Source: Streptomyces griseosporeus
GTDB taxonomy: Bacteria; Actinomycetota; Actinomycetes; Streptomycetales; Streptomycetaceae
DNA: 64,000 nucleotides
Assembly: GCF_014656055.1 (NCBI RefSeq)
Contig: NZ_BNBR01000002.1
Span: forward strand, 375,164-439,163
Direction: 5' to 3'
Part shown: positions 56,579-64,000 of the stretch, in pieces
Position numbering within the stretch: position 1 is the stretch's first letter
How the letters are laid out: every line of letters starts with the position of its first letter
Notes under the pieces: model-generated
Told to the model about the DNA's origin: nothing
Seen by the model: only the letters and a program-made list of their open reading frames with translations
Database searches by the model: none
Translations under genes and position numbers: made by a program

Positions 56579-57514
56579 TCACCAGGCGCGGGCCGCGCGC
56601 AGCAGGTGGTCGCGGACCTGGGTGACGTGTGGGTTGTCGGGGGCGCCGGGGCGTTGGACCAGGAACGCGGTGTTGATCGGCGGGTCGTCGGGCTCGTGCA
56701 GGGGGACGAGGTGGCCGGCGGCCAGTTCCTCGGCGCACAGGTAGCGCGGCAGGACGGTGAAGCCGGCGCCGGCCATGACCGCGGCCTTCACGCCCCGCAG
56801 GTCGGGGACGGTGACGGCGGCGGGGCAGGAGAGCCGGCGGCCGAAGACGTGCCGCCAGTAGCGGCGGGCGATGGGCAGGTCCTCGGCGTAGGTCACCAGC
56901 GGCACGCGGTGCAGCGCCGAGGGGCCGTCCGCGGCGAGCGGTGCCCTCAGGCGCTCGGCCCACACGGGTGCCGCCACCAGCACGAACTCCTCGTCGGTCA
57001 GCGGTACGGCGGACAGGGCGCGGCCGCGTGGGCGGACCGTGGCGACGACCAGGTCGTGGTGGCCGGCCCGCAGCTCGTCGAGGAGGGCGTCGGTGAGGCC
57101 GGTTGCCAGCCGTAGCCGTATCCCGTCGGCGACGAGGGGTGCGAGCGCGGGCAGCGCGCAGGTGCAGAGGAACTCGGCGGGGCCCGCGAGGTGGACGGGG
57201 GCGGGTGTACGGCCGGGGGCCTCGTCGGGGCCGGTGGCGGCGGCCAGCAGGTCGAGGCCGGGGGCGACGCGGGCGGCGAGTTCGTCGGCCACGGCGGTCG
57301 GGGCGACGCCGCGCGGCAGCCGCTGGAACAGCTCCCGCCCCGTCTGCCGCTCCAGGGTGCGCATCTGGGTCGTCACCGTGGGCTGGGACAGGCCGAGCAG
57401 CTGGGCGGCGCCCGTGAAGGAACCGGCGCGGTACACGGCGAGGAAGGTGCGCAGGAGGTTCAGGTCGGGCGGGGGCGGGGCCCCGGGCCTGTCCGGGGAG
57501 TCACTCTGGCTCAC
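56579..57514 (-). CDS. LysR-family transcriptional regulator
   Basis: 311 residues from GTG 57514. The N-terminal LysR helix-turn-helix is DLNLLRTFLAVYRAGSFTGAAQLLGLSQPTVTTQMRTLERQTGRELFQR (about 17-65), followed by the periplasmic-binding-fold effector domain (VHLAGPAEFLCTCALPAL, PVWAERLRAP, VKAAVMAGAGFTVLPRYL). It is divergent from a DJ-1/PfpI gene with 142 bp between starts, the usual LysR-target arrangement, and likely controls it and itself. Confidence 0.9.
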   Translation of the reverse strand: MSQSDSPDRPGAPPPPDLNLLRTFLAVYRAGSFTGAAQLLGLSQPTVTTQMRTLERQTGRELFQRLPRGVAPTAVADELAARVAPGLDLLAAATGPDEAPGRTPAPVHLAGPAEFLCTCALPALAPLVADGIRLRLATGLTDALLDELRAGHHDLVVATVRPRGRALSAVPLTDEEFVLVAAPVWAERLRAPLAADGPSALHRVPLVTYAEDLPIARRYWRHVFGRRLSCPAAVTVPDLRGVKAAVMAGAGFTVLPRYLCAEELAAGHLVPLHEPDDPPINTAFLVQRPGAPDNPHVTQVRDHLLRAARAW

Positions 57515-57559
57515 GGGGGGGAATCTACTCCCGGCGGAAACGCCCCCGCCATAGAGGAA

Positions 57560-57597
57560 CCAATACGTGCCATCGAGATCCTCATTGGAATCCGAAT
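57560..57597. promoter_or_regulatory. LysR-type binding-site candidate in the divergent spacer
   Basis: The 57515-57656 region contains CCAAT (57560-57564) and ATTGG (57584-57588) as an inverted pair, and the imperfect palindrome ATTGGAATCCGAAT (57584-57597). LysR regulators prefer AT-containing interrupted palindromes of this kind. The block is AT-richer than its surroundings. Confidence 0.4.
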
Positions 57598-57656
57598 GGT
57601 GTTCCGTCCTACCGTCGAGAGCGTTCCTCAAGCGACGACTCCCGGAGAGAACCACA

Positions 57657-58352
57657 ATGTCGAAGATCCTCTTTGTGATGACCGGTGCCGATCACTGGAC
57701 GCTGGCCGACGGCAGCAAGCACCCCACGGGCTTCTGGGCCGAGGAGGCCGTGGTGCCCTACGAGGCGTTCAAGGCCGCCGGGCACGAGGTCGTCGTCGCC
57801 ACGCCGGGCGGTGTGGTGCCGGTCGTCGACCGGGCGAGCCTGGCGCCGGAGGTGAACGGCGGGCAAGAGGGCGCCGACCGGATCGCCGCCGCGCTGGCCG
57901 CCATGGACGAGATCAAGCGCCCGATCCGCCTGGAGGACGTCGACCTCGGCGCGTACGCGGCCGTCTTCTACCCGGGCGGCCACGGCCCGATGGAGGACCT
58001 CGCCGTCGACGCCGTCTCCGGCCGGCTGCTGGTCGACGCGCTGGAGTCCGGCCGGCCGCTCGCGGTCGTCTGCCACGGCCCGGCCGCGCTGCTGGCCGCC
58101 GTACGGGAGGACGGGTCGAACGCCTTCGCCGGATACGAGGTGGCCGCGTTCACGGACGCGGAGGAGACGCAGGCGGGGCTCGCGGACAAGGCGAAGTGGC
58201 TGCTGCAGACGCGCCTGGAGGAGGCCGGCGTGGTCGTGCGGGCGGGCGAGCCGTGGGCGGCCCACGTGGTCGTCGACCGCAACCTCGTCACCGGGCAGAA
58301 CCCGGCGTCCTCCGCGCCGGTCGCGGCCGAGGTGCTGAAGAAGCTGGCCTGA
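57657..58352 (+). CDS. DJ-1/PfpI-superfamily protein (Hsp31/glyoxalase III-like)
   Basis: 231 residues from ATG 57657 after GGAGAG. The DJ-1 nucleophile elbow is VVCHGPAALL with Cys139-His140, and an upstream TGFWAEEAVVPY segment has the acidic residue used by Hsp31-type members. GGHGPMEDLA completes the active-site region. Such proteins act as glyoxalases/deglycases or chaperones under carbonyl stress. The adjacent LysR gene is its likely regulator. Confidence 0.9.
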   Translation: MSKILFVMTGADHWTLADGSKHPTGFWAEEAVVPYEAFKAAGHEVVVATPGGVVPVVDRASLAPEVNGGQEGADRIAAALAAMDEIKRPIRLEDVDLGAYAAVFYPGGHGPMEDLAVDAVSGRLLVDALESGRPLAVVCHGPAALLAAVREDGSNAFAGYEVAAFTDAEETQAGLADKAKWLLQTRLEEAGVVVRAGEPWAAHVVVDRNLVTGQNPASSAPVAAEVLKKLA

Positions 58353-58508
58353 CCGCGCGGAAGTTGCCGAACCGGCAACAAGCCTCGTGGCTGCGCTCCC
58401 GCGCGGCGGATGATCGTGAGGGCCGGTCCGGTCGGGAGAGTCCGACGGGGCCCGGCCCGGTCGTCGTCGCCGCCGACAGACGCGCCCCCGTCGCGTCAGG
58501 GAGGATCC

Positions 58509-59510
58509 ATGCCGCAGGCATCCGTCACCGACTTCACCCACCGGCTGGTCCCGTCGCCGGCGGGCCGCATTCACCTCGTCGAGCAGGGCAGCGGACCGCT
58601 GGTGCTGCTCGTGCACGGGTTCCCGGAGTCCTGGTACGCGTGGCGGCACCAGCTGCCGGTGCTGGCCGCGGCCGGCTACCGGGCCGCCGCGCTGGACGTG
58701 CGGGGCTACGGGCGTTCCTCGCGGCCGGAGGCGGTGGACGCGTACCGGATGCTGGAGCTGGTGGAGGACAACGTCGCCGTGGTGGAGGCGCTGGGCGAGC
58801 GGTCCGCGGTGATCGTCGGGCACGACTGGGGTGCGACGATCGCGGCCACCTCGGCGCTGGTGCGGCCCGACGTGTTCCGGGCGGTCGGCCTGCTGAGCGT
58901 GCCGTACACCCCGCCCGGCGGGCCGCGGCCGAGCGAGGTGTTCGCGGGGATGGGCGGCCCGGAGGAGTTCTACGTCTCCTACTTCCAGCGGCCCGGCCGG
59001 GCCGAGGCGGAGATCGAGCCGGACGTACGCGGCTGGCTCGCCGGCTTCTACGCCGCGCTCTCCGCCGGCACCATGCCCGCGCCCGGCGCCCCCGACCCCC
59101 ACTTCGTCACCCCGGGCGGCACCCTGCGCGACCGCTTCCCCTCCGGCCGCCGTCCGGCCTGGCTGACCGAGCACGACCTCGACGTGTATGCGGGCGAGTT
59201 CGAACGGACCGGCCTGACCGGCGCCCTGAACCGCTACCGCAACATGGACCGCGACTGGTCCGACCTGACCCCGTACGCCGGCGCCCCGCTCCCCCAGCCG
59301 TCCCTCTTCCTGGGCGGCACCTTGGACGCCTCCACGATGTGGCTGTCCGACGCGATCGCCGCGTTCCCCACCACCCTCCCCGGCCTGACCTCCAGCCACC
59401 TGTTGGAGGGCGCGGGCCACTTCCTCCAGCAGGAACGCCCCGAGGAGACGGGCCGCCTGCTGACCGAGTGGCTGACGGCGGTGGACCGGCCTTGGAGGGT
59501 GACCCGGTGA
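58509..59510 (+). CDS. Alpha/beta-hydrolase, epoxide-hydrolase-like
   Basis: 333 residues from ATG 58509 after GGGAGGATCC. LVHGFPESWYAWR (about 34-46) carries the oxyanion HGxP motif, the nucleophile Asp106 is in VGHDWGAT, and the catalytic His is near 308 in LLEGAGHFLQQ. A cap-domain stretch includes YFQRPGRAEAEIEPDVRGWLAGFY and LNRYRNMDRDW, with Tyr residues as seen in soluble epoxide hydrolases and haloalkane dehalogenase relatives. Its TGA overlaps a tiny GTG-initiated frame. Confidence 0.9.
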   Translation: MPQASVTDFTHRLVPSPAGRIHLVEQGSGPLVLLVHGFPESWYAWRHQLPVLAAAGYRAAALDVRGYGRSSRPEAVDAYRMLELVEDNVAVVEALGERSAVIVGHDWGATIAATSALVRPDVFRAVGLLSVPYTPPGGPRPSEVFAGMGGPEEFYVSYFQRPGRAEAEIEPDVRGWLAGFYAALSAGTMPAPGAPDPHFVTPGGTLRDRFPSGRRPAWLTEHDLDVYAGEFERTGLTGALNRYRNMDRDWSDLTPYAGAPLPQPSLFLGGTLDASTMWLSDAIAAFPTTLPGLTSSHLLEGAGHFLQQERPEETGRLLTEWLTAVDRPWRVTR

Positions 59511-59590
59511 CGTACGAGTCTGCCGCCAAGGACCCGTGCCCGCACTGCCACGTCGTCCCATGCTGCGACCGAGGCCCGAGCCGCCCGTGA
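59507..59590 (+). CDS. Possible 27-residue Cys-rich small ORF coupled to the epoxide hydrolase
   Basis: A GTG at 59507 overlaps the hydrolase stop as GTGA and opens a 28-codon frame ending TGA at 59590. It encodes a short peptide with CPHCHVVPCC, i.e. four Cys and two His that could bind metal. There is no independent ribosome site and the length is minimal, so it could be chance; the overlap and Cys cluster are the only reasons to list it. Confidence 0.25.
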   Translation: MTYESAAKDPCPHCHVVPCCDRGPSRP

Positions 59591-59602
59591 CCGGAGCGGC
59601 GC

Positions 59603-61063
59603 CTACTCGGCGGCCGAGCCTGTCAGTGCCGCGGTGGGGCCGGGGGTCTTCCGGGGCGCCAGCAGGCGGGTCGGGCGGAGGGCTGTGAGGGCGATGAGTG
59701 CTGCTGCTGTCAGGAGTGCGGCGCTGAGGGTGAGGCCGAGGGCGTAGCCGTCGTTCAGGGTCTGGCGGGTGGCGGTGGCGCCCGTGCGGTGGTCGGCCGC
59801 GGTGCCGAGGGCGGCCAGACCCAGCGAGGCGCCGATCTGGCGTGAGCTGGTGAGCAGGCCCGAGGCGGTGCCCGTCTCGCGGGGCGCGACGCCGGCGGTG
59901 GCGACCGAGACGACCGGGCCCAGGCAGAGTCCGAAGCCGACGCTGGCGACGACGGACGGCCCGAGGACGTCGGTGGCGAACGACCCGTCGGGGCTGATGA
60001 GGCCGAACCACGCGAAGCCCGTCGCGGTCAGCAGGGCGCCGGCGACGAGCAGGCCGCGCGGCGGCAGACGGTAGCCGAGTCGGACGGCCAGGACGGAGCC
60101 GACGACCACGCCGAGCGCGAACGGCAGGAACATCACGCCGGTCAGCGCCGGTCCGGTACCGAGGACGCGCTGCACATAGAGGGAGACGAAGTAGAAGGCC
60201 GCGGCCATGGCCGCCCCCACCAGGAGGTTGTACGCGTTCGCGCCGGCCACCGAGCGGTTGGCCAGCAGGCCGGGCCGCAGCAGCGGTTCGCGTGAGGTGG
60301 TCCGTTCGACGCGGACGAACGCGGCGAGCAGCAGCGCGGCGACCGCGAGCGTCGTCAGGGTGACCGGCGAGGTCCACGCGTACCGGTCGGTGCGTACGAC
60401 GCCGAAGACCAGGAGCGTCGTACCCGCCGTGGCCAGGACGGCTCCGAGCACGTCGGGGCGGCCTCCGCGCGCGGTCGGCGGCGTCGCGGGGACGCCGCGC
60501 CAGGCGAGGGCCAGCGCGCAGAGGGCCATCGGTACGTTCACGAACATCACCCAGCGCCAGCCGGCGTACTCGGTGAGCAGACCGCCGGCCAGGACGCCCA
60601 GGGTGCCTCCGGCGGCGTTCATCGCGCTCCACACGCCGAACGCGCGGACCCGGGCCTTTCCCGCGGGGAACGTCGCGGTCAGCAGCGCCAGGGCGGCCGG
60701 GGCCAGGGCGGCGGCGCCGATGCCCTGGGCGGCCCGGGCGGCGACGAGGTGTCCGGGCTGCTGGGCGAAGCCGCCGGCGAGCGAGGCCAGGCCGAACAGG
60801 GCGAGGCCGCCCAGCAGGACCCGCCTGCGGCCGTACCGGTCGGCCGCCTTGCCGCCCAGCAGGAGCAGCCCGCCGAAGGTGAGCGCGTAGGCGTGGATCA
60901 CCCAGGTCAGACCCACCGCGCCGAACCCCAGACCGGCCGCGATCTCCGGGAGTCCGACGTTCACGACCGACAGGTCCAGCGACACCATGAACTGCACGAC
61001 GGCCACCGCGGCGAGCGTCAGCCCAGCCCCCGGGCCCGTCCCGACACCCTGCCTGTTCCTCAT
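59603..61063 (-). CDS. MFS drug efflux transporter, DHA2 (14-span) type
   Basis: 486 residues from ATG 61063 (AAGGGAGAGG upstream); GTG starts at 61072 and 61066 are alternatives. Fourteen hydrophobic segments. The A motif GKAADRYGRRRVLLGG (between spans 2 and 3) and the C-type motif GGTLGVLAGG place it with EmrB/QacA-like proton antiporters. The start VVQFMVSLDLSVVNVGLPEIA is characteristic. It is divergent from a TetR gene and a GAACGCGTTC operator-like palindrome lies 35-54 bp upstream. Confidence 0.92.
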   Translation of the reverse strand: MRNRQGVGTGPGAGLTLAAVAVVQFMVSLDLSVVNVGLPEIAAGLGFGAVGLTWVIHAYALTFGGLLLLGGKAADRYGRRRVLLGGLALFGLASLAGGFAQQPGHLVAARAAQGIGAAALAPAALALLTATFPAGKARVRAFGVWSAMNAAGGTLGVLAGGLLTEYAGWRWVMFVNVPMALCALALAWRGVPATPPTARGGRPDVLGAVLATAGTTLLVFGVVRTDRYAWTSPVTLTTLAVAALLLAAFVRVERTTSREPLLRPGLLANRSVAGANAYNLLVGAAMAAAFYFVSLYVQRVLGTGPALTGVMFLPFALGVVVGSVLAVRLGYRLPPRGLLVAGALLTATGFAWFGLISPDGSFATDVLGPSVVASVGFGLCLGPVVSVATAGVAPRETGTASGLLTSSRQIGASLGLAALGTAADHRTGATATRQTLNDGYALGLTLSAALLTAAALIALTALRPTRLLAPRKTPGPTAALTGSAAE

Positions 61064-61097
61064 CACCGACACCGTTCCTCTCCCTTGCCGCACCGAC

Positions 61098-61116
61098 TTT
61101 TCGAACGCGTTCCGAA
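61098..61116. promoter_or_regulatory. TetR-type operator candidate between MFS and TetR genes
   Basis: TTTCGAACGCGTTCCGAAA contains the perfect 10-bp palindrome GAACGCGTTC (61103-61112) extended by TTTC/GAAA arms with one extra base. It is 35 bp upstream of the MFS start and 79 bp before the TetR start, as expected for a site repressing the pump. Confidence 0.6.
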
Positions 61117-61194
61117 AGTAGCACCGGAGGGCGGCGGCTGTGAACCGGGAAGGCGGGATCCGTACCCGTGGCACGGCCGGCGGAGCGGGGCGGC

Positions 61195-61899
61195 ATGATG
61201 GGCGGCATGTCCCGCTCGCTCGCACCGCAGGGCCGTACCGGCCGCCCGCCCCTCACCTCACGTGCGCAGATCCTGGAGGCGGCACACCGCCTCATCGACC
61301 GGGACGGGTGGGAGAAACTGACGATCCGCCGGCTCGCGGCCGAGATCGGGGTCGGGGCGACGACCCTGTACCACCACATCCGCAACAAGGAGGACCTGCT
61401 GATCCTCCTTCTCAACGACCACGTCGACCGGATCGAACGACCTCCGCTGCCCGACGACCCGCGCGAGCGCGTCGTCGTGGCCGCCACGGCGATGCACGAC
61501 GCCCTCGCGGCCTGGCCGTGGGCCGCGGAGATCCTCACCGTGGACGGGTTCGTCGGCCTGCTGGACGCCTCGGCGCTGTGGATGGTCGAGGCCGTCCTGG
61601 CCGGGGCCGAGGGCTGCGGATGCACGCCGGACCAGGCCGTGCACGTCTTCCGCAGCATCTGGTACTACACGGTCGGCGAGATCCTGGTCCGCGCCCACTC
61701 GGCGCACCGGCGCCCCGGGGACGACCGCCCCGTCCGCCGTGAGCCGTCCTTCGCCGGTCTCGACGCGACGCGGGTGCCGCACCTGGCGGCGATCGGCGAC
61801 CGCTGGCCCGCGCTGGCCGCACGGGACACCTACGGCGAGGGACTGCGCGCGTTCGTCGACGGCCTGCTGGGCCCAAGGGCCGCGCGGGGAGACGTCTAA
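61195..61899 (+). CDS. TetR-family repressor of the divergent MFS pump
   Basis: 234 residues from ATG 61195 (GGAG at 61182); ATG 61207 is also plausible. The N-terminal helix-turn-helix is ILEAAHRLIDRDGWEKLTIRRLAAEIGVGATTLYHHIRNKEDLLILLLNDHVDRI. The remaining helices form a TetR_C-type ligand pocket (LDASALWMVEAVLAGAEGCG, VFRSIWYYTVGEILVRAHSA). The stop TAA overlaps the stop TAG of the convergent coiled-coil gene within the four bases CTAA at 61896-61899. Confidence 0.9.
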   Translation: MMGGMSRSLAPQGRTGRPPLTSRAQILEAAHRLIDRDGWEKLTIRRLAAEIGVGATTLYHHIRNKEDLLILLLNDHVDRIERPPLPDDPRERVVVAATAMHDALAAWPWAAEILTVDGFVGLLDASALWMVEAVLAGAEGCGCTPDQAVHVFRSIWYYTVGEILVRAHSAHRRPGDDRPVRREPSFAGLDATRVPHLAAIGDRWPALAARDTYGEGLRAFVDGLLGPRAARGDV

Positions 61900-63212
61900 C
61901 GCTCTTCGTTCGGATCAGCCCGGCCCCGCGTGAGGCGCTTCAGTTGCCGGGCCGCCTCGCGGGCCTCGTCTTCGGCGTGGGTGAGGGCCTCGGCGGTGGT
62001 GTGGGCGCGTCGCTCCGCCTCCCGTCGGTCACGTTCGGCGTGCCGCAGGTCCTCCCGCGCCTCGTCCAGCTGCTCCTGTGCCGTCCGGTGGGCCTCCTGG
62101 GCCTGCCGCAGCTGCTCCTCTACCGCCGTCAACTGCCGCTCAGCGTCGTCCCGTTGCCGCTCGGCCTGGCCCTGGCGGTCCTGCGCCCGCCGCAGTGCCG
62201 TATCGGCGTCCTGGTGGTCGGCGCGCCGGCCGTCCAGGCGTCGCTGGGCCTCCTCGGCCGCTGCGCGGGCCTGTTCGAGGCGTTCCTCCCGTTGGCGGCG
62301 GCGCTCGGCCAGTTCGTCCTGGGGGCGGGAGCGGGCGGGGGGCGGGGTGGGCGGCGGTGACGGTGGGGACGGCTGCCGCGGGGTGCCTGCCTCGGCGGCC
62401 GGGCCGGAGGGGAAGTCCGACGGCGAGGTCAGCACGCCTTCCAGGCGGCCGGTGGCCCACTGGTCGGCGGCCCGCGCGTCGGCGAGCACGGCCCGCAGGG
62501 TGGACTCGACGTCCTGCCGCACCGAGTCCGACAGTCGCTGTCCGGCGTCGCGGGCGTGCTGTGCGGCCTGCCGGGTCAGGGCAGCGACGATCCGCCGCCG
62601 CTGCTCGGACAGCTCGCCGATGGCGGTGGTGTCGAGGGAGCGGTAGGCCTCGCGCAGGGCGCGGCCGAGTTCCAGGAAGCGCCGGCACTCCTCCGGTTCG
62701 GCGCGCAGCAGCAGGTTCGCGGTCCAGGCCGCGAGGGTCGGGCGGCGGGCGGCGCGGATCCGGCGGGCGTCGTCGGCCCGGCCGTCCGTCTTCGCGGCGA
62801 GCGCCAGCTCCGTACGGCGGGTGACGAAGGCGGAGGGGGGCACGCCGTACAGCTCGTCGAGCGCCGCCTCGACCTGCGGCCGGCGTTCGTCGTCCCGCTC
62901 GGCCTCGTCGGTGCCCTCGACCTGGCCGGCGTCCGCCGCGAGGCCCGCGTCCCGCGCGGCACGCTTGCCCGCCGCGCCGCTCCTTGCCGAGGACGCACGC
63001 CTGCCAGCCGTACCGGCGCCGGCCTTACCAGCGCCCCTCTTCGCGCCGTCGGCCTTACCAGCGCCCCTCTTCGCGCCGCCGGCCGCACCAGCACCCTTCT
63101 TCGCGGCGCCGGCCGCGCCGGCGCCTGTCCTCGCACCGCCGGCCGCACCAGCGCCCCTCTTCGCACCCCCGCGCGTACCCCTGCGCCCGCCCCCGCCGTC
63201 ACCCGCGCTCAG
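61896..63212 (-). CDS. Coiled-coil protein with Lys/Ala/Gly-rich tandem-repeat N-terminus, probable CTG start
   Basis: 438 residues if translation begins at CTG 63212, which has GGAGG nine bases upstream; the only other in-frame initiator is GTG 62843, which would cut into a conserved-looking stretch (VEAALDELYG-VPPSAFVTRR). From the CTG the product starts SAGDGGGG and carries five ten-residue repeats of the GAKRGAGKAD type, then an acidic linker, a helical domain (RRPTLAAWTANLLLRAEPEECRRFLELGRALREAYRS), a Pro/Ser-rich hinge and a long charged coiled coil to the C-terminus. It overlaps the upstream 73-residue gene by 14 bp. The basic repeats suggest DNA binding. Function unknown. Confidence 0.7.
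   Translation of the reverse strand: MSAGDGGGGRRGTRGGAKRGAGAAGGARTGAGAAGAAKKGAGAAGGAKRGAGKADGAKRGAGKAGAGTAGRRASSARSGAAGKRAARDAGLAADAGQVEGTDEAERDDERRPQVEAALDELYGVPPSAFVTRRTELALAAKTDGRADDARRIRAARRPTLAAWTANLLLRAEPEECRRFLELGRALREAYRSLDTTAIGELSEQRRRIVAALTRQAAQHARDAGQRLSDSVRQDVESTLRAVLADARAADQWATGRLEGVLTSPSDFPSGPAAEAGTPRQPSPPSPPPTPPPARSRPQDELAERRRQREERLEQARAAAEEAQRRLDGRRADHQDADTALRRAQDRQGQAERQRDDAERQLTAVEEQLRQAQEAHRTAQEQLDEAREDLRHAERDRREAERRAHTTAEALTHAEDEAREAARQLKRLTRGRADPNEER
63021..63170 (-). repeat. Five 30-bp tandem repeats encoding ten-residue Lys/Ala/Gly units
   Basis: Units start at 63021, 63051, 63081, 63111 and 63141 (plus-strand unit beginning GGCC[TG][TC]ACC). The first two differ at a single base; later units are more diverged. 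They encode G-A-K/T-R/K-G-A-G-K/A-A-G/D on the minus strand, resembling basic tails of histone-like proteins. Confidence 0.85.
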
Positions 63213-63420
63213 GGCCCCACACCTCCGGTCCCCCTTCGTGCCACTCGATCAGGTCCGACTCGAGGACATCCAGTTCGTCCCAGCCCGTCAGGCCGGCGTT
63301 CTGCAGGAAGACGGTCAGGTCGTGCAGGCTGTAGGCGGTGCCGAGGATGCGGTCGTCGATGCGTACCCGGCGGCCGCCGGTCGGGGACGGCGGGGAGACG
63401 ATGACGCGGTGCTCGGGCAT
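63199..63420 (-). CDS. Small conserved-type protein, unknown function, upstream of the coiled-coil gene
   Basis: 73 residues from ATG 63420. The composition is that of a compact alpha/beta domain: HRVIVSPPSPTGGRRVRIDDRILGTAYSLHDLTVFLQNAGLTGWDELDVLESDLIEWHEGGPEVWGPE. No motif is recognised. The 3' end overlaps the probable CTG start of the coiled-coil gene, and a GTGA overlap at 63202 would start a different frame that yields only Arg/Pro-rich shadow sequence. Confidence 0.65.
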   Translation of the reverse strand: MPEHRVIVSPPSPTGGRRVRIDDRILGTAYSLHDLTVFLQNAGLTGWDELDVLESDLIEWHEGGPEVWGPERG

Positions 63421-63499
63421 GGCACCAGCCTCACCCGCGACGGCCCGCCCCGCATCCCGGCCCGCACGTCCCCGCCACCGCGGGCGCCGCGCGCCGGGG

Positions 63500-64000
63500 T
63501 CAGGACACAGTCGTCGCGTACGACCGCAGCAGGTCGAAGTTCTGCGCGTACGCGTCGTGCGGGGCGGCGCCCTCCAGCCGCAGCAGCGCCTCGTCGTTGT
63601 CCCGCAGCGAGGACATGTCCAGGTTGTGCGAACCGGTGAAGGTCCACTTGGTGTCCGGGTGGCCGGCGTAGTTGCCCTCGATGGTGAAGTACTTGGAGTG
63701 CACCAGGTAGCCGTCGGTGGTGTTGAGCTTCTTCAGCGACAGGTTGGCGTGGCCCTTGAGGATCGCCTCGTCGTTGCTGTTGGCGTAGACGATCTGGACC
63801 GAGCAGCCCTGGTCGGCGAGGCCGGCGAGGGCCTGCGCGACGGCGTCGCGGTGCAGGGCGAAGGCGGCGACGCGGACGATGGAGCGGTGGGTGGAGGTGC
63901 CGACGGTGGTGTTGCCGGTACAGGAGACGTTGTTGAGGACGTCCACCACGACGTCGCCGGTGGACTGCGGGAAGAAGTAGTACTTCTCCGTGCCGACCTT
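63500..64000 (-). CDS. C-terminal part of a secreted-type phospholipase D-like protein, cut by window end
   Basis: The frame is open through base 64000, so the 5' end lies outside. The 166 visible codons carry a PLD-like motif region: LVHSKYFTIEGNYAG (His-x-Lys) followed by TKWTFTGSHNLDMSSLRDNDEALLRLEG, the second half of a PLDc domain, and upstream FFPQSTGDVVVDVLNNVSC and ALHRDAVAQALAGLADQGCSVQIVYA. Such proteins hydrolyse phosphodiester bonds in lipids or nucleic acids. Whether the first HKD motif is present cannot be seen. Confidence 0.8.
   Translation of the reverse strand, partial: KVGTEKYYFFPQSTGDVVVDVLNNVSCTGNTTVGTSTHRSIVRVAAFALHRDAVAQALAGLADQGCSVQIVYANSNDEAILKGHANLSLKKLNTTDGYLVHSKYFTIEGNYAGHPDTKWTFTGSHNLDMSSLRDNDEALLRLEGAAPHDAYAQNFDLLRSYATTVS

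Noticed and set aside
63021..63170. CRISPR array
   Set aside because: 30-bp units are contiguous and lie in a coding frame with no unique spacers.
62576..63202. GTG at 63202 overlapping the upstream stop (GTGA) as start of the coiled-coil gene
   Set aside because: It opens a different frame giving Arg/Pro-rich sequence that ends at 62576 without the coiled-coil domain; the CTG start fits the domain frame.

Overview
The window is very GC-rich actinobacterial DNA, almost certainly from a Streptomyces chromosome. The evidence is the strong third-position GC bias, frequent GTG/TTG starts, many secreted polysaccharide-degrading enzymes with cellulose-, xylan- or glycan-binding modules, sugar ABC importers without a local ATPase, paired SpoIIE-type phosphatases, and an xlnB-axeA xylan pair of the S. 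lividans type. No rRNA, tRNA, CRISPR array, integrase or intact insertion sequence was recognised. The window begins inside one gene (SARP-like regulator C-terminus) and ends inside another (phospholipase D-like protein).

Layout. 1-8.2 kb: a sugar-uptake and hydrolysis operon (solute-binding lipoprotein, two permeases, GH20 hexosaminidase, secreted CBM3-GH16 enzyme) transcribed leftwards, with a divergent GntR/UTRA regulator and DasR-type operator-like palindromes between them. 8.3-11.9 kb: class V aminotransferase, a 179-bp palindromic element abutting a stress-type SDR gene, a secreted lamin-tail protein and a DUF6174-like lipoprotein. 12-16.8 kb: two divergent PAS-GAF-PP2C (SpoIIE) signalling phosphatases. 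16.8-19.2 kb: a DNRLRE/propeller secreted protein and a small secreted protein. 19.5-22.9 kb: EspR-like regulator, PAP2-type membrane enzyme, SRPBCC protein, stand-alone TOPRIM protein. 23-33.4 kb: secreted carbohydrate-active proteins (discoidin/beta-helix, discoidin/GH-A, DUF1996, axeA, xlnB) interrupted by an enoyl-reductase-like gene and its divergent GlxA/AraC regulator. 33.7-38.1 kb: nucleotidyltransferase-BON-phosphoesterase operon, a TylF-like methyltransferase, DMT transporter, DinB protein.

38.2-45.5 kb holds the most intriguing unit: a leftward, translationally coupled five-gene operon encoding a SWIM zinc-finger protein, a DUF5691-like protein, a vWA (MIDAS) protein, a MoxR AAA+ ATPase and a 936-residue DUF5682 protein whose N-terminus I read as TraB/TIKI-like. 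It has the architecture of an ATP-driven MoxR-vWA machine with unknown clients. 45.7-53.9 kb: OsmC, a secreted unknown, MpaB-like oxygenase, large-subunit catalase, acyl-CoA ligase and divergent PucR regulator. 54-64 kb: isochorismatase-like hydrolase beside a GlxA-type regulator broken by one in-frame amber codon, DUF1304 membrane protein, LysR/DJ-1 pair, epoxide-hydrolase-like enzyme, MFS pump with divergent TetR, and a coiled-coil protein whose true N-terminus appears to start at CTG and carries five Lys/Ala/Gly-rich repeats.

Functionally the window combines regulated polymer scavenging (chitooligosaccharide-type uptake, beta-glucan, xylan), stress and partner-switch signalling (SpoIIE proteins, catalase, OsmC, SDR) and several regulator-target divergent pairs. 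All calls come from reading the sequence; no database search was run.
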